DNA of 42,764 nucleotides from UBA11524 sp964547515 (GCA_964547515.1 CAZJOA010000007.1:1-42764); one strand, 5' to 3'. Shown: positions 1 through 8,008, counted from the stretch's first letter. Notes: a model not told the origin generated them from the sequence alone. Made by a program: numbers and translations.

Positions 1-64
1 TTTTTTGCATTTTTTCTGACTTCCGGATGCATTTTTTTGCTGACGGACTGCCCGGAATAATTCT

Positions 65-143
65 TATCGTATAAGTTTATGAATGATTCTTATGGTGCAC
101 ATTAATTCCTGTAATACATCATGCTTTACGTGAATATCGTATA
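65..143. promoter_or_regulatory. AT-rich upstream region of the XRE gene with a repeated 9-mer
   Basis: The 200 bases before the XRE gene are much more AT-rich than the rest of the window. The 9-mer TATCGTATA occurs at 65-73 and again at 135-143. The first copy lies within a small inverted repeat, CTTAT-CGT-ATAAG (63-75). XRE repressors often autoregulate through such pairs of half-palindromic sites, so this is a plausible operator region. I could not place a well-spaced -35/-10 pair. The operator role is inference. Confidence 0.25.
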
Positions 144-202
144 TTATCCTTCTTACAGGCAACATTACTACTACTCGAAATATTAAACAGGAGGGACAGT
201 TC

Positions 203-520
203 ATGGATTATAAGGACTTTGGTCGTCAGGTACGGGACATTCGCCGTCATCAGGGGCTGACACAGGACAAACTGGCGGAGAAGGCCGGCATTTCAGCCTC
301 CTTCCTCGGCCACATCGAACGCGGCAGCCGCAAGGCCAGCCTGGAGACGCTCATCCAGCTCTGCAACACGCTGAAGGTCACCCCGCAGTCGCTGCTCATC
401 GCAAGCCTAAGCGATGACCTGGTGACGGAGATCGCTCCGACCTTGTCTGAGGATGATCGTGCACGCCTGCACAACTTCCTCCGCATCGCGCAGGACACCA
501 GGAGCACGTGGGAGGAGTGA
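203..520 (+). CDS. XRE-family helix-turn-helix transcriptional regulator
   Basis: This 105-residue protein is almost entirely a Cro/C1-type HTH domain (about residues 7-65). The recognition-helix region reads KAGISASFLGHIERGSRKAS, the usual form of the family, and is followed by LETLIQLCNTLKV. A short acidic tail (residues 75-105) may mediate oligomerisation. An AGGAGGG Shine-Dalgarno lies 7-8 bases before the ATG. It stands alone and is transcribed towards the toxin-antitoxin pair, which lies on the other strand. The target is unknown; autoregulation through the repeated 9-mer upstream is possible. Family assignment is secure, function is not. Confidence 0.85.
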   Translation: MDYKDFGRQVRDIRRHQGLTQDKLAEKAGISASFLGHIERGSRKASLETLIQLCNTLKVTPQSLLIASLSDDLVTEIAPTLSEDDRARLHNFLRIAQDTRSTWEE

Positions 521-644
521 CTTTCACGTTCGGCCTGCACTGAGCCCGTTGCATCAGCGTAACCTTATCTGCGGCGACTGTGAAAACCGCTGCACAACTG
601 TGATGCAAGCGGCCTTATTCAGCCTGGAGCGGTGGAGATGCCGT

Positions 645-700
645 CCCAGGCTGATTTCTGTCCCGTCAGCACGAAACGCCCGGCGCGACATCAGCCGTTT
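645..700. repeat. 56-bp direct repeat, copy 1
   Basis: This is the first of two 56-bp copies, with 53 of 56 positions identical to 1491-1546 and the same orientation. It begins 15 bases after the stop codon of the PIN toxin gene. On the minus strand it starts GGCTGA and ends TCAGCC, with a GC-rich inner inverted region, so it can fold into an imperfect stem. There is no T-tract, so it is not a standard terminator. It resembles a REP-type extragenic palindromic repeat. Confidence 0.8.
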
Positions 701-715
701 TACGTTGAATTGGAA

Positions 716-1123
716 TCAATCGCCATTTGCGAGGAACTGTGCAGCAGTCATAATTCTGGGATGAACCAAGCCAGATTCAAGGAAGTCCTTATCACCGGTC
801 AGCAACACGTCCACGTGAGCACTCAATGCGGCACGGAGGATCGGTCGATCCTTCACATCGCGAATCTGCTTTTCTTGCTCGATGTCTGCTTCCGGGATCG
901 GCACAAGCTCCAACGTCAACAACGCACGAGACAGGAATGCTTCCAACGCGTTCATCTTGTTCGGAAACTTTCGATTCCAAACACGGTGCAGCTCGTCGAT
1001 GTTCTGCTCGCACACCACCCCACGGTTGGGGAACGTGACGGCCTTCAAATAAGCCTCATACGGCGTACCGGCAGGGCGCAGTGCTGCTGAGATCAAAATG
1101 TTGGTATCGATCAGCACTTTCAC
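716..1123 (-). CDS. PIN-domain toxin (VapC-like ribonuclease)
   Basis: This 135-residue protein has the PIN fold of VapC-type toxins, metal-dependent RNases that cleave RNA when not held by an antitoxin. The N-terminus MKVLIDTNILISA carries the first acidic residue and the conserved Asn (D6-T7-N8). A central Glu (about E44) and the C-terminal DVLLTGDKDF segment supply further acidic ligands. It looks closest to the PIN_3/COG1569 group. It starts with GTG, sharing a 4-base GTGA overlap (1120-1123) with the antitoxin stop, so the two are translationally coupled. It ends just before a copy of the 56-bp repeat. The RNA target cannot be deduced. Confidence 0.85.
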   Translation of the reverse strand: MKVLIDTNILISAALRPAGTPYEAYLKAVTFPNRGVVCEQNIDELHRVWNRKFPNKMNALEAFLSRALLTLELVPIPEADIEQEKQIRDVKDRPILRAALSAHVDVLLTGDKDFLESGLVHPRIMTAAQFLANGD

Positions 1124-1392
1124 CGCTCATCACTCTCCGCACGCATATCCCCGATCAACGACATCACGTCATCATCGGTCATCAGCCCGCTATTCTCGGC
1201 TTCGCCCTTCATCTGGCTCTGAAGCATCTGCATGGCGTACACCGCTGAGTTGACAAGTCGTACCACATTCCCCTCGACAACAAATGTGACGCGGTCTCCG
1301 CTGTTCACCCCCAGGACAGTGCGCACATCCTTCGGGATGGTGACTTGCCCCTTGGCCATGACCTTGGCGTTGTCAACAAATGCTCTCTGCAT
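1120..1392 (-). CDS. AbrB/MazE/SpoVT-family antitoxin
   Basis: This is the antitoxin partner of the PIN toxin. Residues 10-40 carry the swapped-hairpin AbrB DNA-binding signature (AKGQVTIPKDVRTVLGV, then SGDRVTFVVEGN). The C-terminal half is acidic (TDDDVMSLIGDMRAESDER) and is the likely toxin-binding segment. An in-frame ATG exists 18 bases upstream at 1410, but the Shine-Dalgarno AAGGAGG lies between the two, so the start at 1392 is preferred, giving 90 residues. The gene is first in its operon, as usual for antitoxins. It probably represses its own promoter through the palindrome just downstream of the -10 box. Confidence 0.85.
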   Translation of the reverse strand: MQRAFVDNAKVMAKGQVTIPKDVRTVLGVNSGDRVTFVVEGNVVRLVNSAVYAMQMLQSQMKGEAENSGLMTDDDVMSLIGDMRAESDER

Positions 1393-1421
1393 ATACTCGC
1401 CTCCTTGCAAGTAGGATAAGT

Positions 1422-1468
1422 AGGGATTTCCCTGCTTCTATTATATGCAGAACGGATGAGATGTTCAA
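1422..1468 (-). promoter_or_regulatory. Promoter and operator-like palindrome of the toxin-antitoxin operon
   Basis: On the minus strand TTGAAC (1463-1468) and a perfect TATAAT (1440-1445) are separated by 17 bases. Just downstream, at the expected transcription start, lies the perfect palindrome AGGGATTTCCCT (1422-1433). It is followed by two AGTAGG direct repeats before the Shine-Dalgarno. AbrB-type antitoxins bind such symmetric sites, so autorepression is the natural inference. Confidence 0.7.
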
Positions 1469-1490
1469 GGGCTTTTCGCGTTTTTTCCGC

Positions 1491-1546
1491 CCCAGGCTGA
1501 TTTCTGTCCCGTCAGCACGAAGCGCCCGGCGCGCCGTCAGCCGTTT
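1491..1546. repeat. 56-bp direct repeat, copy 2
   Basis: This is the second copy of the repeat at 645-700 (3 mismatches). It begins 12 bases downstream of the stop codon of the GH43-like gene, the same position relative to a minus-strand gene as copy 1. Together the copies bracket the toxin-antitoxin operon and its promoter. Confidence 0.8.
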
Positions 1547-1558
1547 CCACGCATGCCA

Positions 1559-2515
1559 TCAGCGCAGGTCGGGCACGTCCGCCCAGTCATGCGCCTTCAT
1601 GCGGTCGAATTCCGCCTCGGTGATGGGGAGGATCGTCCCGTGCTTGAAGCCATAGGGGAAGTGGAACGCTGCGTCGCTGCGGACGAATTCGCCGCTCGCC
1701 ATGCTGGGCGCAACGAAGGGCACATAGCCCTGTCCAGCGCCCCGCACGCCGTAATAGTCGATGAACAGACACCAGCGGCCGTCATCCAGCCGGACAGCCG
1801 TGGGGGCTTCGTACAGGCCGGCCTGCACCTGCTGCATCGCCTGATCGAAGGCTTCCACGCGTGTCCACGGGCCGGTCACCTGGTCGGATACCAGCTCGAT
1901 CATGGTCGCGGGGTTTTTCTCCGACTTGACGAAGAGGTAATACCTCCCGTCCTCCTCGTACATCGCCGAATCGATGCACCCACTGTCCGCCTTGCGATAG
2001 AGCAGGGCGGGCTTTGTGTAGTTCACAAAATCCTTCGTGCGGGCATAGTAGATGGCCATCGGCCCGTAGCCATTGTCCGCATGGGAATAGCTCCAGTGCA
2101 GGACATAGTCCCCCGAAGCCTTGTCGTAGATGATGTCCGGCGCCCAGATGCACCCGCAGCCCTCGTCCCCCAGGCGGATCAGCTCCTGCTCCGACCAGTG
2201 CACCAGATCATCCGACCACCAATGCGCCAGATCCTTCGACCCATGCCGGGTGATGTTCCCCCAGGAATGCTGATACTTGCCGCGCATGCCGTAGCTCAGG
2301 CTCAGGTCGGTGGCGAAAATGTGGAAGCGCCCCGTCGCCCGGTCACGGCAGATGGTCATATCGCGGACGCCATGGTCGCCGTAGTACGCCCAGAGGATGG
2401 GCTGACCGTCATTGAGCGCCTCCCAATGGAAGCCATCCCGGCTGATGGCGAAATAGACCTGCTCGCCCTCGGGACTGGTCTTCTCGCGGAAATGGACGAA
2501 AAGGTAGTTCTGCAT
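1559..2515 (-). CDS. Glycoside hydrolase family 43-like beta-propeller protein
   Basis: This 318-residue protein is built of repeated propeller blades (FAISRDGFHWEAL, WWSDDLVHWSEQ, YARTKDFVNYTKP, YEEDGRYYLFVKS). It resembles GH43-type arabinosidases and xylosidases. GCIWAPDIIYDKASGDYVLHWS matches the region of GH43 that carries the second acidic residue, and GLYEAPTAVRLDDGRWCLF resembles the E-A-P general-acid motif. No signal peptide is present, so it should act inside the cell on imported oligosaccharides. AAGGAGGAAG precedes the ATG. It lies downstream of hpf with only a hairpin between them, and near cellobiose phosphorylase. Exact substrate is unknown, and the N-terminal catalytic base is not obvious. 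Confidence 0.8.
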   Translation of the reverse strand: MQNYLFVHFREKTSPEGEQVYFAISRDGFHWEALNDGQPILWAYYGDHGVRDMTICRDRATGRFHIFATDLSLSYGMRGKYQHSWGNITRHGSKDLAHWWSDDLVHWSEQELIRLGDEGCGCIWAPDIIYDKASGDYVLHWSYSHADNGYGPMAIYYARTKDFVNYTKPALLYRKADSGCIDSAMYEEDGRYYLFVKSEKNPATMIELVSDQVTGPWTRVEAFDQAMQQVQAGLYEAPTAVRLDDGRWCLFIDYYGVRGAGQGYVPFVAPSMASGEFVRSDAAFHFPYGFKHGTILPITEAEFDRMKAHDWADVPDLR

Positions 2516-2542
2516 GGTACTTCCTCCTTCATGGAATCGAAA

Positions 2543-2574
2543 GGGGCTTCCGGATCGTATCGCTCCGGAAGCCC
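2543..2574 (-). terminator. Hairpin between hpf and the GH43-like gene
   Basis: This is a perfect 11-bp stem, GGGCTTCCGGA (2544-2554) with TCCGGAAGCCC (2564-2574), and a 9-base loop. On the minus strand it is followed only by CTTTCG, a weak T-tract. It lies about 105 bases after the hpf stop and 29 bases before the GH43 start. It may be an hpf terminator, or an mRNA-stabilising or attenuating hairpin in the GH43 leader. Confidence 0.5.
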
Positions 2575-2678
2575 TGGATGTCGATTTCCTCGACCTTACA
2601 TATTCAATTCGCTGTATGTGTTTTCCTGCAAGGTGCGGAACTTTTCAGGTCGGGCGTATTGGCTGCCCCGGCGACCCG

Positions 2679-3227
2679 TTATGCTTCGGGTTCAAGAAGA
2701 CCCAGTCCGCCGTCCTTGCGCTGGTAGAGAATGTTGGTCCTTTCCGTCTCAATGTTGACGAACGCGAAGAAGCTATGACCCAGGAGTTCCATCTGAACCG
2801 CCGCATCCTCCACGGACATGGGGCGAACGGGGAAGGTCTTCCGACGGACGATCTGGGGCGCGTCGGCCTCAAGTAAGGCTTCGTCCTCGATGTATTCGGC
2901 ATCGGGCAGGGTGAATGCGTCCTCCTTCAGGCGCTTGCTCAGCTTGGTACGGTGACGGTGGATCTGGCGCTCGATCTTGGCCAATGCCTGGTCGATGGCC
3001 AGGAAGAGGTTCTCGGGCTCGGAGGCCTCGGCGCGCAGGAACACGTTATTGCCCATCGGTACGGTGATCTCAGCGATGCGGAGATCACGCTTCGGCTCTT
3101 TGCTCAGCCGGATCTGCATCTCGGTATCGGGCAGCAGATAGCGGCTCATTTTCTCGGTCTTCTTTTCGATGCGGCGGGTAACGTTCGGGGATACCGTCAT
3201 ATTCTTCGCAGTGATCGTCAACTTCAT
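2679..3227 (-). CDS. hpf: Ribosome hibernation-promoting factor, long form
   Basis: This long-form HPF (182 residues) binds the 30S decoding centre and dimerises 70S ribosomes into inactive 100S particles in stationary phase. The N-terminal S30AE domain (about 1-100) begins MKLTITAKNMTVSPNVTRRIEKK. The C-terminal domain (about 125-182) contains RRKTFPVRPMSVEDAAVQME and GHSFFAFVNIETERTNILYQRKDGGLGL, the conserved dimerisation fold of Bacillota HPF. The start at 3227 is chosen because AAAGGAG lies just before it and because the homologous N-terminus starts here; the frame is open a further 14 codons upstream. A long leader precedes it. Confidence 0.95.
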   Translation of the reverse strand: MKLTITAKNMTVSPNVTRRIEKKTEKMSRYLLPDTEMQIRLSKEPKRDLRIAEITVPMGNNVFLRAEASEPENLFLAIDQALAKIERQIHRHRTKLSKRLKEDAFTLPDAEYIEDEALLEADAPQIVRRKTFPVRPMSVEDAAVQMELLGHSFFAFVNIETERTNILYQRKDGGLGLLEPEA

Positions 3228-3605
3228 AAGGGTGCTCCTTTCACAGATAATTCCTGATTGCGGAAGCACTCATCGGTCGGTCATGGCTGACGTCTGTCAG
3301 AGCGTCCGCTCCTGATGATGCGCCACTGGCATCACACCCTTTCTTCACATCGCTCCTGAGGGGCCTTTATCGCCCTGACGGCCGGAGCGTGGAGGCTTGT
3401 TCCCTATCTCGCCTCCCTTGTGATGATACATTTCGCCATACGAATGCGGATTCCTGCTGCGAAATCATAAAAAATGGCCAATTTTTTGCCGTTTTTCACA
3501 AAGACGAACGAAACGTCCGCGAAAACGATTTGGGTTGCTGCATCGTCCGGCGAATCGGCGGACGGCGGATGACGATGCAGGCGGATCGTTCGGATGGGGT
3601 GGATG
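3228..3605. other. Intergenic leader region upstream of hpf
   Basis: No convincing gene lies in these roughly 380 bases between cellobiose phosphorylase and hpf. On the minus strand the stretch nearest hpf can form GC-rich stems: GGAGGC (3390-3395) with GCCTCC (3410-3415), and CGCTCC with GGAGCG around 3345-3390. A structured 5' leader is therefore possible. I did not find a clear -35/-10 pair, so the promoter position is unknown. No riboswitch consensus was recognised. Confidence 0.35.
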
Positions 3606-3639
3606 GAAAAAGGGCTGACGCACTTCATATGCGTCAGCC
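3606..3639 (-). terminator. Intrinsic terminator of cellobiose phosphorylase
   Basis: A perfect 10-bp stem, GGCTGACGCA (3613-3622) with TGCGTCAGCC (3630-3639), has a 7-base loop. On the minus strand it is followed by CTTTTTCC. It begins 8 bases after the stop codon of the phosphorylase gene. Confidence 0.9.
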
Positions 3640-3647
3640 GTGACAAG

Positions 3648-6092
3648 TCAGCCGAGGATGACCTCCACCCGATGGGTCTGGCCGTCGGCGAAGACGGGCA
3701 GGAGGCTGCCGTCGATGGGCTGGCCGTCCACCGTGACCGCATGCACGCCCTTACAGACATGCTTGGGGTTGCGGATGGCGATCTCGTAGGTCGCGCCGCG
3801 GAAACGGCGGCTGACCTCGTAGCCATCCCAGTCATGCGGGATGCACGGGTCGATGCGCAGTCCCTGCCAATCGGGCTTGATGCCCAGGATGTAATTGCTG
3901 ATGACGTAGAAATTCCACGCCGCCGTGCCCGTCAGCCAGGAGTTCTTCGCCTGACCGAAGTTCTTCGCGTCCTTGCCCGCGATCATCTGCGAATACACAT
4001 AGGGCTCCATCTTGTGCAGGTCGCTGATCTCCTCGCGATAGGCCGGGGCGATCTTCGAATACAGCTGGAAGGCGCGGTCGCCATGCCCCAGAACGGTCTC
4101 TGCCGCGATGATCCACGGGTTGTTGTGGCAGAAGATGCCCGCGTTCTCCTTGTATCCCGGCGGATAGGAGGACACCTCGCCCAGCTCCAGATGGTAGGCG
4201 GTGTACGCCGGCTGCACCAGCACGATGCCGTGCTCGGTCTCCAGCCACTTCTCCACGGACTTCATGGCCTGTTCAGCCTTGCCGTCCTCCACGCCGACGC
4301 CGCCCATCACGCAATACCCCTGGGACTCGATGAAGATCTTGCCCTCATCGCATTCGTGCGAGCCGACCTTGTGCCCGAAGGCATCATACGCGCGGACGAA
4401 CCATTCGCCGTCCCAGCCTGCCGTCAGGATGACCTGACGCATGTCGTCGATGTGCTGCTGCGCCGCAGCGGCCTTGTCGTCCATGCCCTTGACGCGGTAC
4501 AGCGCCACCAGCTCCGGCCCGATGGCCACGAACATGCCCGCGATGAGCACCGATTCCGCCACGCGGTCATCCGGCGCATCGGGATTGCAGAACACCTGGA
4601 AGGATTCGCCGGGCGTATCGGAGAAGCAATTCAGGTTCAGGCAGTCATTCCAGTCGGCGCGGCCGATGAGCGGCAGACCGTGCGGGCCGCGGTTGTTCAC
4701 CACATGGTAGAAGCTGTTCTCCAGATGCTCCAGCAGCGTGCCGCAGTCATTCGGGTCGCAGTCGTAGGGCGTGGCCTCGTCCAGAATGGCGAAATCACCC
4801 GTTTCCTTGATGTACGCCGCCGCACCCGCGATCAGCCACAGCGGATCGTCGTTGAATCCGCCGCCGATGTCGTTGTTGCCCTTCTTCGTCAGCGGCTGAT
4901 ACTGGTGGTAGCATCCGCCGTCGCGGAACTGGGTCGCGGCGATGTCCAGGATGCGCTCCCGGGCACGCTCGGGGATCTGATGCACAAAGCCCAGCAGATC
5001 CTGGGACGAATCGCGGAAGCCCATGCCGCGCCCCACGCCCGACTCAAACATGGACGTGGAACGGCTCATGTTGAACGTGACCATGCACTGGTAGGGATTC
5101 CAGATGTTGACCATACGGCTGAGCTTCTCGTCCCCGTGGTGCAGGGTGTAGACGGAGAGCAGGCTGTCCCAGTGCGCCTTGAGGGCATGCAGGGCGGCAT
5201 CGATCTGCTCATCCGTGGTCAGGGATTCGATGAGCTCCTTCGCCGGGGCTTTGTTGATGACATTGGGCGCGGTGAACTTCTCCGCCTGCGGAAGCTCCAC
5301 ATAGCCCAGGACGAAATTGAATTTGCGGCTCTCCCCCGGTTCGAGGTGCACCCTGATCTGGTGGGACGCGATGGGCTGCCAGCCGGAGGCCATCGAATTG
5401 CCCATCTGGCCGTTCACGACGCTCTGCGGGGCATCAAAGCCATTGTACAGCCCCAGGAAGGTCTCCATGTCCGTGTCGAAGCCGTCGATGGGGGCGTTCA
5501 CCGCGTAGAAGGCATAATGGTCGCGGCGCTCGCGGTACTCGGTCTTGTGGTAGATCACGCCGTCCTCCACCTCCACCTCGCCGGTGGAGAAATTCCGCTG
5601 GAAGTTCAGCATGTCATCGGAGGCATCCCACAGGCAGAACTCCACAAAGGAGGTCAGAATGACATCCTTGGCGGACGCCGCCTCATTGGTCAGCGTGATC
5701 TGATGCACCTCGGCGTTCTTCCCCAGCGGGACGAACGACAGCTGACTCGCCATCAGCCCGTTCTTACGCCCGGTGATGACCGTGTACCCCATGCCGTGTC
5801 GGCAGGAGTACGCATCCAGCTCGGTCTTGACCGGCTTCCACCCCGGATTCCAGATGGTCTCGCCGTCCTTGATGTAGAAATACCGTCCGCCGTCGTCCAC
5901 CGGCACATTGTTATAGCGGTAGCGCGTCACCCGGCGAAGGCGTGCGTCCCGATAGAAGCAATAGCCCCCCGCCGTGTTGCTGATAATGCCGAAGAATTTC
6001 TCGCATCCCAGATAGTTGATCCAGGGATAGGGCGTGCGCGGCGTATCGATCACATACTCCCGCGCCTGATCGTCAAAATGGCCGTACTTCAT
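3648..6092 (-). CDS. Cellobiose phosphorylase (GH94)
   Basis: This 814-residue protein matches the length of clostridial cellobiose phosphorylases (about 810-820). The enzyme cleaves cellobiose with inorganic phosphate to alpha-glucose 1-phosphate and glucose in the cytoplasm, saving one ATP per disaccharide. Seen directly: an N-terminal GH94 beta-sandwich (YPWINYLGCEKFFGIISNTAGGYCFYRD), the catalytic barrel with GVGRGMGFRDSSQDLLGF, and the signature GRADWNDCLNLNC. By my count its second Asp, D483, is the family's general acid. A C-terminal GIKPDWQGLRIDPCIP segment is typical. AGGAGG lies 10 bases before the ATG. It is a single-gene unit with its own promoter, a cre-like operator and a terminator. 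No signal peptide is present. Confidence 0.95.
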   Translation of the reverse strand: MKYGHFDDQAREYVIDTPRTPYPWINYLGCEKFFGIISNTAGGYCFYRDARLRRVTRYRYNNVPVDDGGRYFYIKDGETIWNPGWKPVKTELDAYSCRHGMGYTVITGRKNGLMASQLSFVPLGKNAEVHQITLTNEAASAKDVILTSFVEFCLWDASDDMLNFQRNFSTGEVEVEDGVIYHKTEYRERRDHYAFYAVNAPIDGFDTDMETFLGLYNGFDAPQSVVNGQMGNSMASGWQPIASHQIRVHLEPGESRKFNFVLGYVELPQAEKFTAPNVINKAPAKELIESLTTDEQIDAALHALKAHWDSLLSVYTLHHGDEKLSRMVNIWNPYQCMVTFNMSRSTSMFESGVGRGMGFRDSSQDLLGFVHQIPERARERILDIAATQFRDGGCYHQYQPLTKKGNNDIGGGFNDDPLWLIAGAAAYIKETGDFAILDEATPYDCDPNDCGTLLEHLENSFYHVVNNRGPHGLPLIGRADWNDCLNLNCFSDTPGESFQVFCNPDAPDDRVAESVLIAGMFVAIGPELVALYRVKGMDDKAAAAQQHIDDMRQVILTAGWDGEWFVRAYDAFGHKVGSHECDEGKIFIESQGYCVMGGVGVEDGKAEQAMKSVEKWLETEHGIVLVQPAYTAYHLELGEVSSYPPGYKENAGIFCHNNPWIIAAETVLGHGDRAFQLYSKIAPAYREEISDLHKMEPYVYSQMIAGKDAKNFGQAKNSWLTGTAAWNFYVISNYILGIKPDWQGLRIDPCIPHDWDGYEVSRRFRGATYEIAIRNPKHVCKGVHAVTVDGQPIDGSLLPVFADGQTHRVEVILG

Positions 6093-6130
6093 TGCTCCAT
6101 GTCCTCCTGTGCTGGGTACTCTGGCTCTCC

Positions 6131-6168
6131 ATTATAGCACATGCGTCGGCATCGCGCAAACGTTTTCG
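6131..6168 (-). promoter_or_regulatory. Promoter of cellobiose phosphorylase with overlapping cre/LacI-type operator
   Basis: On the minus strand TTGCGC (6154-6159) and a perfect TATAAT (6131-6136) with TG one base upstream are spaced 17 bases apart. Overlapping the -35 box, 6155-6168 reads CGAAAACGTTTGCG. It matches the catabolite-response consensus TGAAARCGYTTTCA at 11 of 14 positions. CcpA or a local LacI-family regulator bound there would block RNA polymerase, which fits a gene for a beta-glucan breakdown product. The promoter is well supported; the operator is inferred from similarity. Confidence 0.7.
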
Positions 6169-6194
6169 CGTTTTTCGTATTTCTTTTTTTCTGC

Positions 6195-6223
6195 TGGACA
6201 AATCCGCCCAAACCGGGTATCAT
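6195..6223 (+). promoter_or_regulatory. Promoter of the MBL hydrolase-holA unit
   Basis: TGGACA (6195-6200) and TATCAT (6218-6223), each one base off consensus, are separated by 17 bases. They lie about 37 bases before the ATG of the MBL gene and are divergent from the cellobiose phosphorylase promoter. Confidence 0.75.
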
Positions 6224-6259
6224 GGAGGGGACAGAAAAATCCGATGGAGCGTGATCCTG

Positions 6260-6985
6260 ATGCGGCTGACCATTCTGGGCATGAACGGCCCCTTCCCCGG
6301 CGCGAACGGCGCGACCTCCGGCTATCTGCTGACCTGCGGCGAACGCTCCCTCGCCCTGGATATGGGCTGCGGGACGCTTCCCCGGCTGACGGCGCTGACC
6401 GCCCCGGAGGCGCTGGACGCGCTGCTCCTGACGCACTGGCATTACGACCACTGCGCGGATGTGCTGCCCCTGCTCTACCGTCTGGAGAGCCGCCCGGCGG
6501 GGAGTCCGCCGCTGCACGTTTATGCCCCGGCGGACGAAACCTCCCTCGTTCGCAAAGCCGTGCAGGGCTGCGAGGCCGTGGTGCTGCATGACATCGGCGC
6601 GGGGGATGCCTTCGACCTTGGGGACGTGCACATCGAGGCCTTCGCGGCGCGTCATCCCGTGCCGGCGGTGATGTACCGCGTGACGCAGGGCGGAAGGGTC
6701 TTCTGCTACACGGGGGACACCAATGTGACGGACGGTCTGACGGCCTTCGCCCATCAGGCGGATCTGCTGCTGGCGGACGGTTTGTTCCCCGCATCCGCCT
6801 GGACGGCGGCGAAACCCCACCTGTCCGCGGCACATGCGGCACAGCTGGCAGCGGATGCCCATGTCCGCCGGTTCGTCATCACCCACCTGAACCCCGCCAT
6901 CGACCCGGAGACCCTCCTGCGGGAGGCGCGCGCCATCCGCCCCGATGCCGCACTGGCCGTCCTCGGGGACGGCTGCATCATCTGA
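6260..6985 (+). CDS. MBL-fold metal-dependent hydrolase
   Basis: This 241-residue metallo-beta-lactamase-fold protein is probably cytoplasmic and binds two metals. The signature THWHYDHCAD gives H59-x-H61-x-D63-H64. A third histidine in AARHPVPAV, the Asp in YTGDTN and the His in ITHLNP complete the usual ligand set. It resembles the RNase Z/ElaC-related single-domain group, but I see no exosite, so substrate is unassigned. The start at 6260 follows a GGAG 10 bases upstream; the frame is open further back without a ribosome-binding site. It lies 18 bases before holA and probably shares its transcript. Confidence 0.8.
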   Translation: MRLTILGMNGPFPGANGATSGYLLTCGERSLALDMGCGTLPRLTALTAPEALDALLLTHWHYDHCADVLPLLYRLESRPAGSPPLHVYAPADETSLVRKAVQGCEAVVLHDIGAGDAFDLGDVHIEAFAARHPVPAVMYRVTQGGRVFCYTGDTNVTDGLTAFAHQADLLLADGLFPASAWTAAKPHLSAAHAAQLAADAHVRRFVITHLNPAIDPETLLREARAIRPDAALAVLGDGCII

Positions 6986-7003
6986 CCCGCCGCGAGGTAC
7001 GAT

Positions 7004-8008
7004 ATGAATCGGAAAGAATTCAGCCAGCAGATCAAGGCTGGCACGGTGCAGGGCGCTTATCTCTTCGAGGGCGTGGAGGAGAACATCAAGGTCGCCACGC
7101 TGCAAGCCCTGCGCAAGGCGCTGCTGCCCGAGGGCATGGAGGAGCTGAACGAGAACCTGCTGGACGCGCCCGCCACCGATGCCATCGTCGCCGCATGCGA
7201 GACGCTGCCCTTTCTGGCGGAGAAGCGCCTGGTCGTCGTGCGGGATCATCCGGCGCTGACGGGTCGTGCTGAGGCTGACGATAGCCTCATCGCCTACCTC
7301 CCCCAAGTGCCGGTGAGCGCCGTGCTCATTTTCCTCCACCGGGGCAAGGCGGATGGCCGCAAGAAGCTCTATGGCGCAATCAAGAAGCACGGGAGCATCG
7401 TGTCCTTCAACCCGCTGACCGAGCAGGAGCTGAACGCGTGGATCATCAAGGCCTTCGCCGCCATGGGCAAGCATGTCGACACGGCCACGGCTTCCCTGCT
7501 GTCCTTCACCGTGGGGGCGGACACGGCGCTGCTCCGGCTGGAGATGGACAAATTGGCCGCCCTCACCGGGGAACGCGACACCATCACCCCGGAGGACGTG
7601 CGCAGCATCGCCGTGCGCTCCCTGGAGTGCACCGTGTTCGAAATGGTGGACGCGGTGGTCGCCGATCAGCAGGGCAAGGCGCTCGGGCTGATGCGCGACA
7701 TGCTCACCACCGGAAACGATCCGCTGGGCATTCTGGCCATGCTCCTGCGCCAATTCCGGCTGATGCAGCACATCAAGATCATGCAGTTCGAGAAGCTCCC
7801 GACGAGCGAGATCATACAGCGGCTGGGCATGAAGCAATTCGCTGTCGAAAGCTGCATGCGTCAGGCGAAGGCGTACACCGGCGGACAGGTCAAGCGTGCC
7901 GTGCAGCTCTGCCTGGACACCGAGTACCGCATCAAGTCCGGTCAGCTCCACGAGGAGGGCGCGCTGGAGGCCACCATGCTGGAGCTCTTCCGGCTGCGCG
8001 GAGGGTGA
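7004..8008 (+). CDS. holA: DNA polymerase III subunit delta
   Basis: This 334-residue HolA/YqeN-type delta subunit is the clamp-loader wrench that opens the beta sliding clamp. Recognisable segments are GAYLFEGVEENIKVATLQALRKALL at the N-terminus, the mid-region PFLAEKRLVVVRDHPAL, the hydrophobic strand PVSAVLIFLHRGKADGRKKLYGAIKKHGSIVSF, and the C-terminal helical domain ending in CLDTEYRIKSGQL. As usual for delta, it lacks a functional Walker A motif. The ribosome-binding site is weak (GAGGT). It follows the MBL gene by 18 bases. Confidence 0.93.
   Translation: MNRKEFSQQIKAGTVQGAYLFEGVEENIKVATLQALRKALLPEGMEELNENLLDAPATDAIVAACETLPFLAEKRLVVVRDHPALTGRAEADDSLIAYLPQVPVSAVLIFLHRGKADGRKKLYGAIKKHGSIVSFNPLTEQELNAWIIKAFAAMGKHVDTATASLLSFTVGADTALLRLEMDKLAALTGERDTITPEDVRSIAVRSLECTVFEMVDAVVADQQGKALGLMRDMLTTGNDPLGILAMLLRQFRLMQHIKIMQFEKLPTSEIIQRLGMKQFAVESCMRQAKAYTGGQVKRAVQLCLDTEYRIKSGQLHEEGALEATMLELFRLRGG

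Noticed and set aside
453..764. Plus-strand open frames through the first 56-bp repeat (also the one at 1380-1655)
   Set aside because: The similar peptides they encode arise only because the DNA repeat is shared. Neither has a ribosome-binding site, and both overlap the ends of real minus-strand genes.
3594..6137. Long open frames antisense to real genes (also about 13162-15348, 15540-17555, 22086-23888 and 25230-28190)
   Set aside because: They mirror well-conserved genes (cellobiose phosphorylase, ClpC, secreted proteins, UvrB/MetI). They lack ribosome-binding sites and family motifs, and are rich in Arg, His, Val and Gly as expected for shadow frames in GC-rich DNA.
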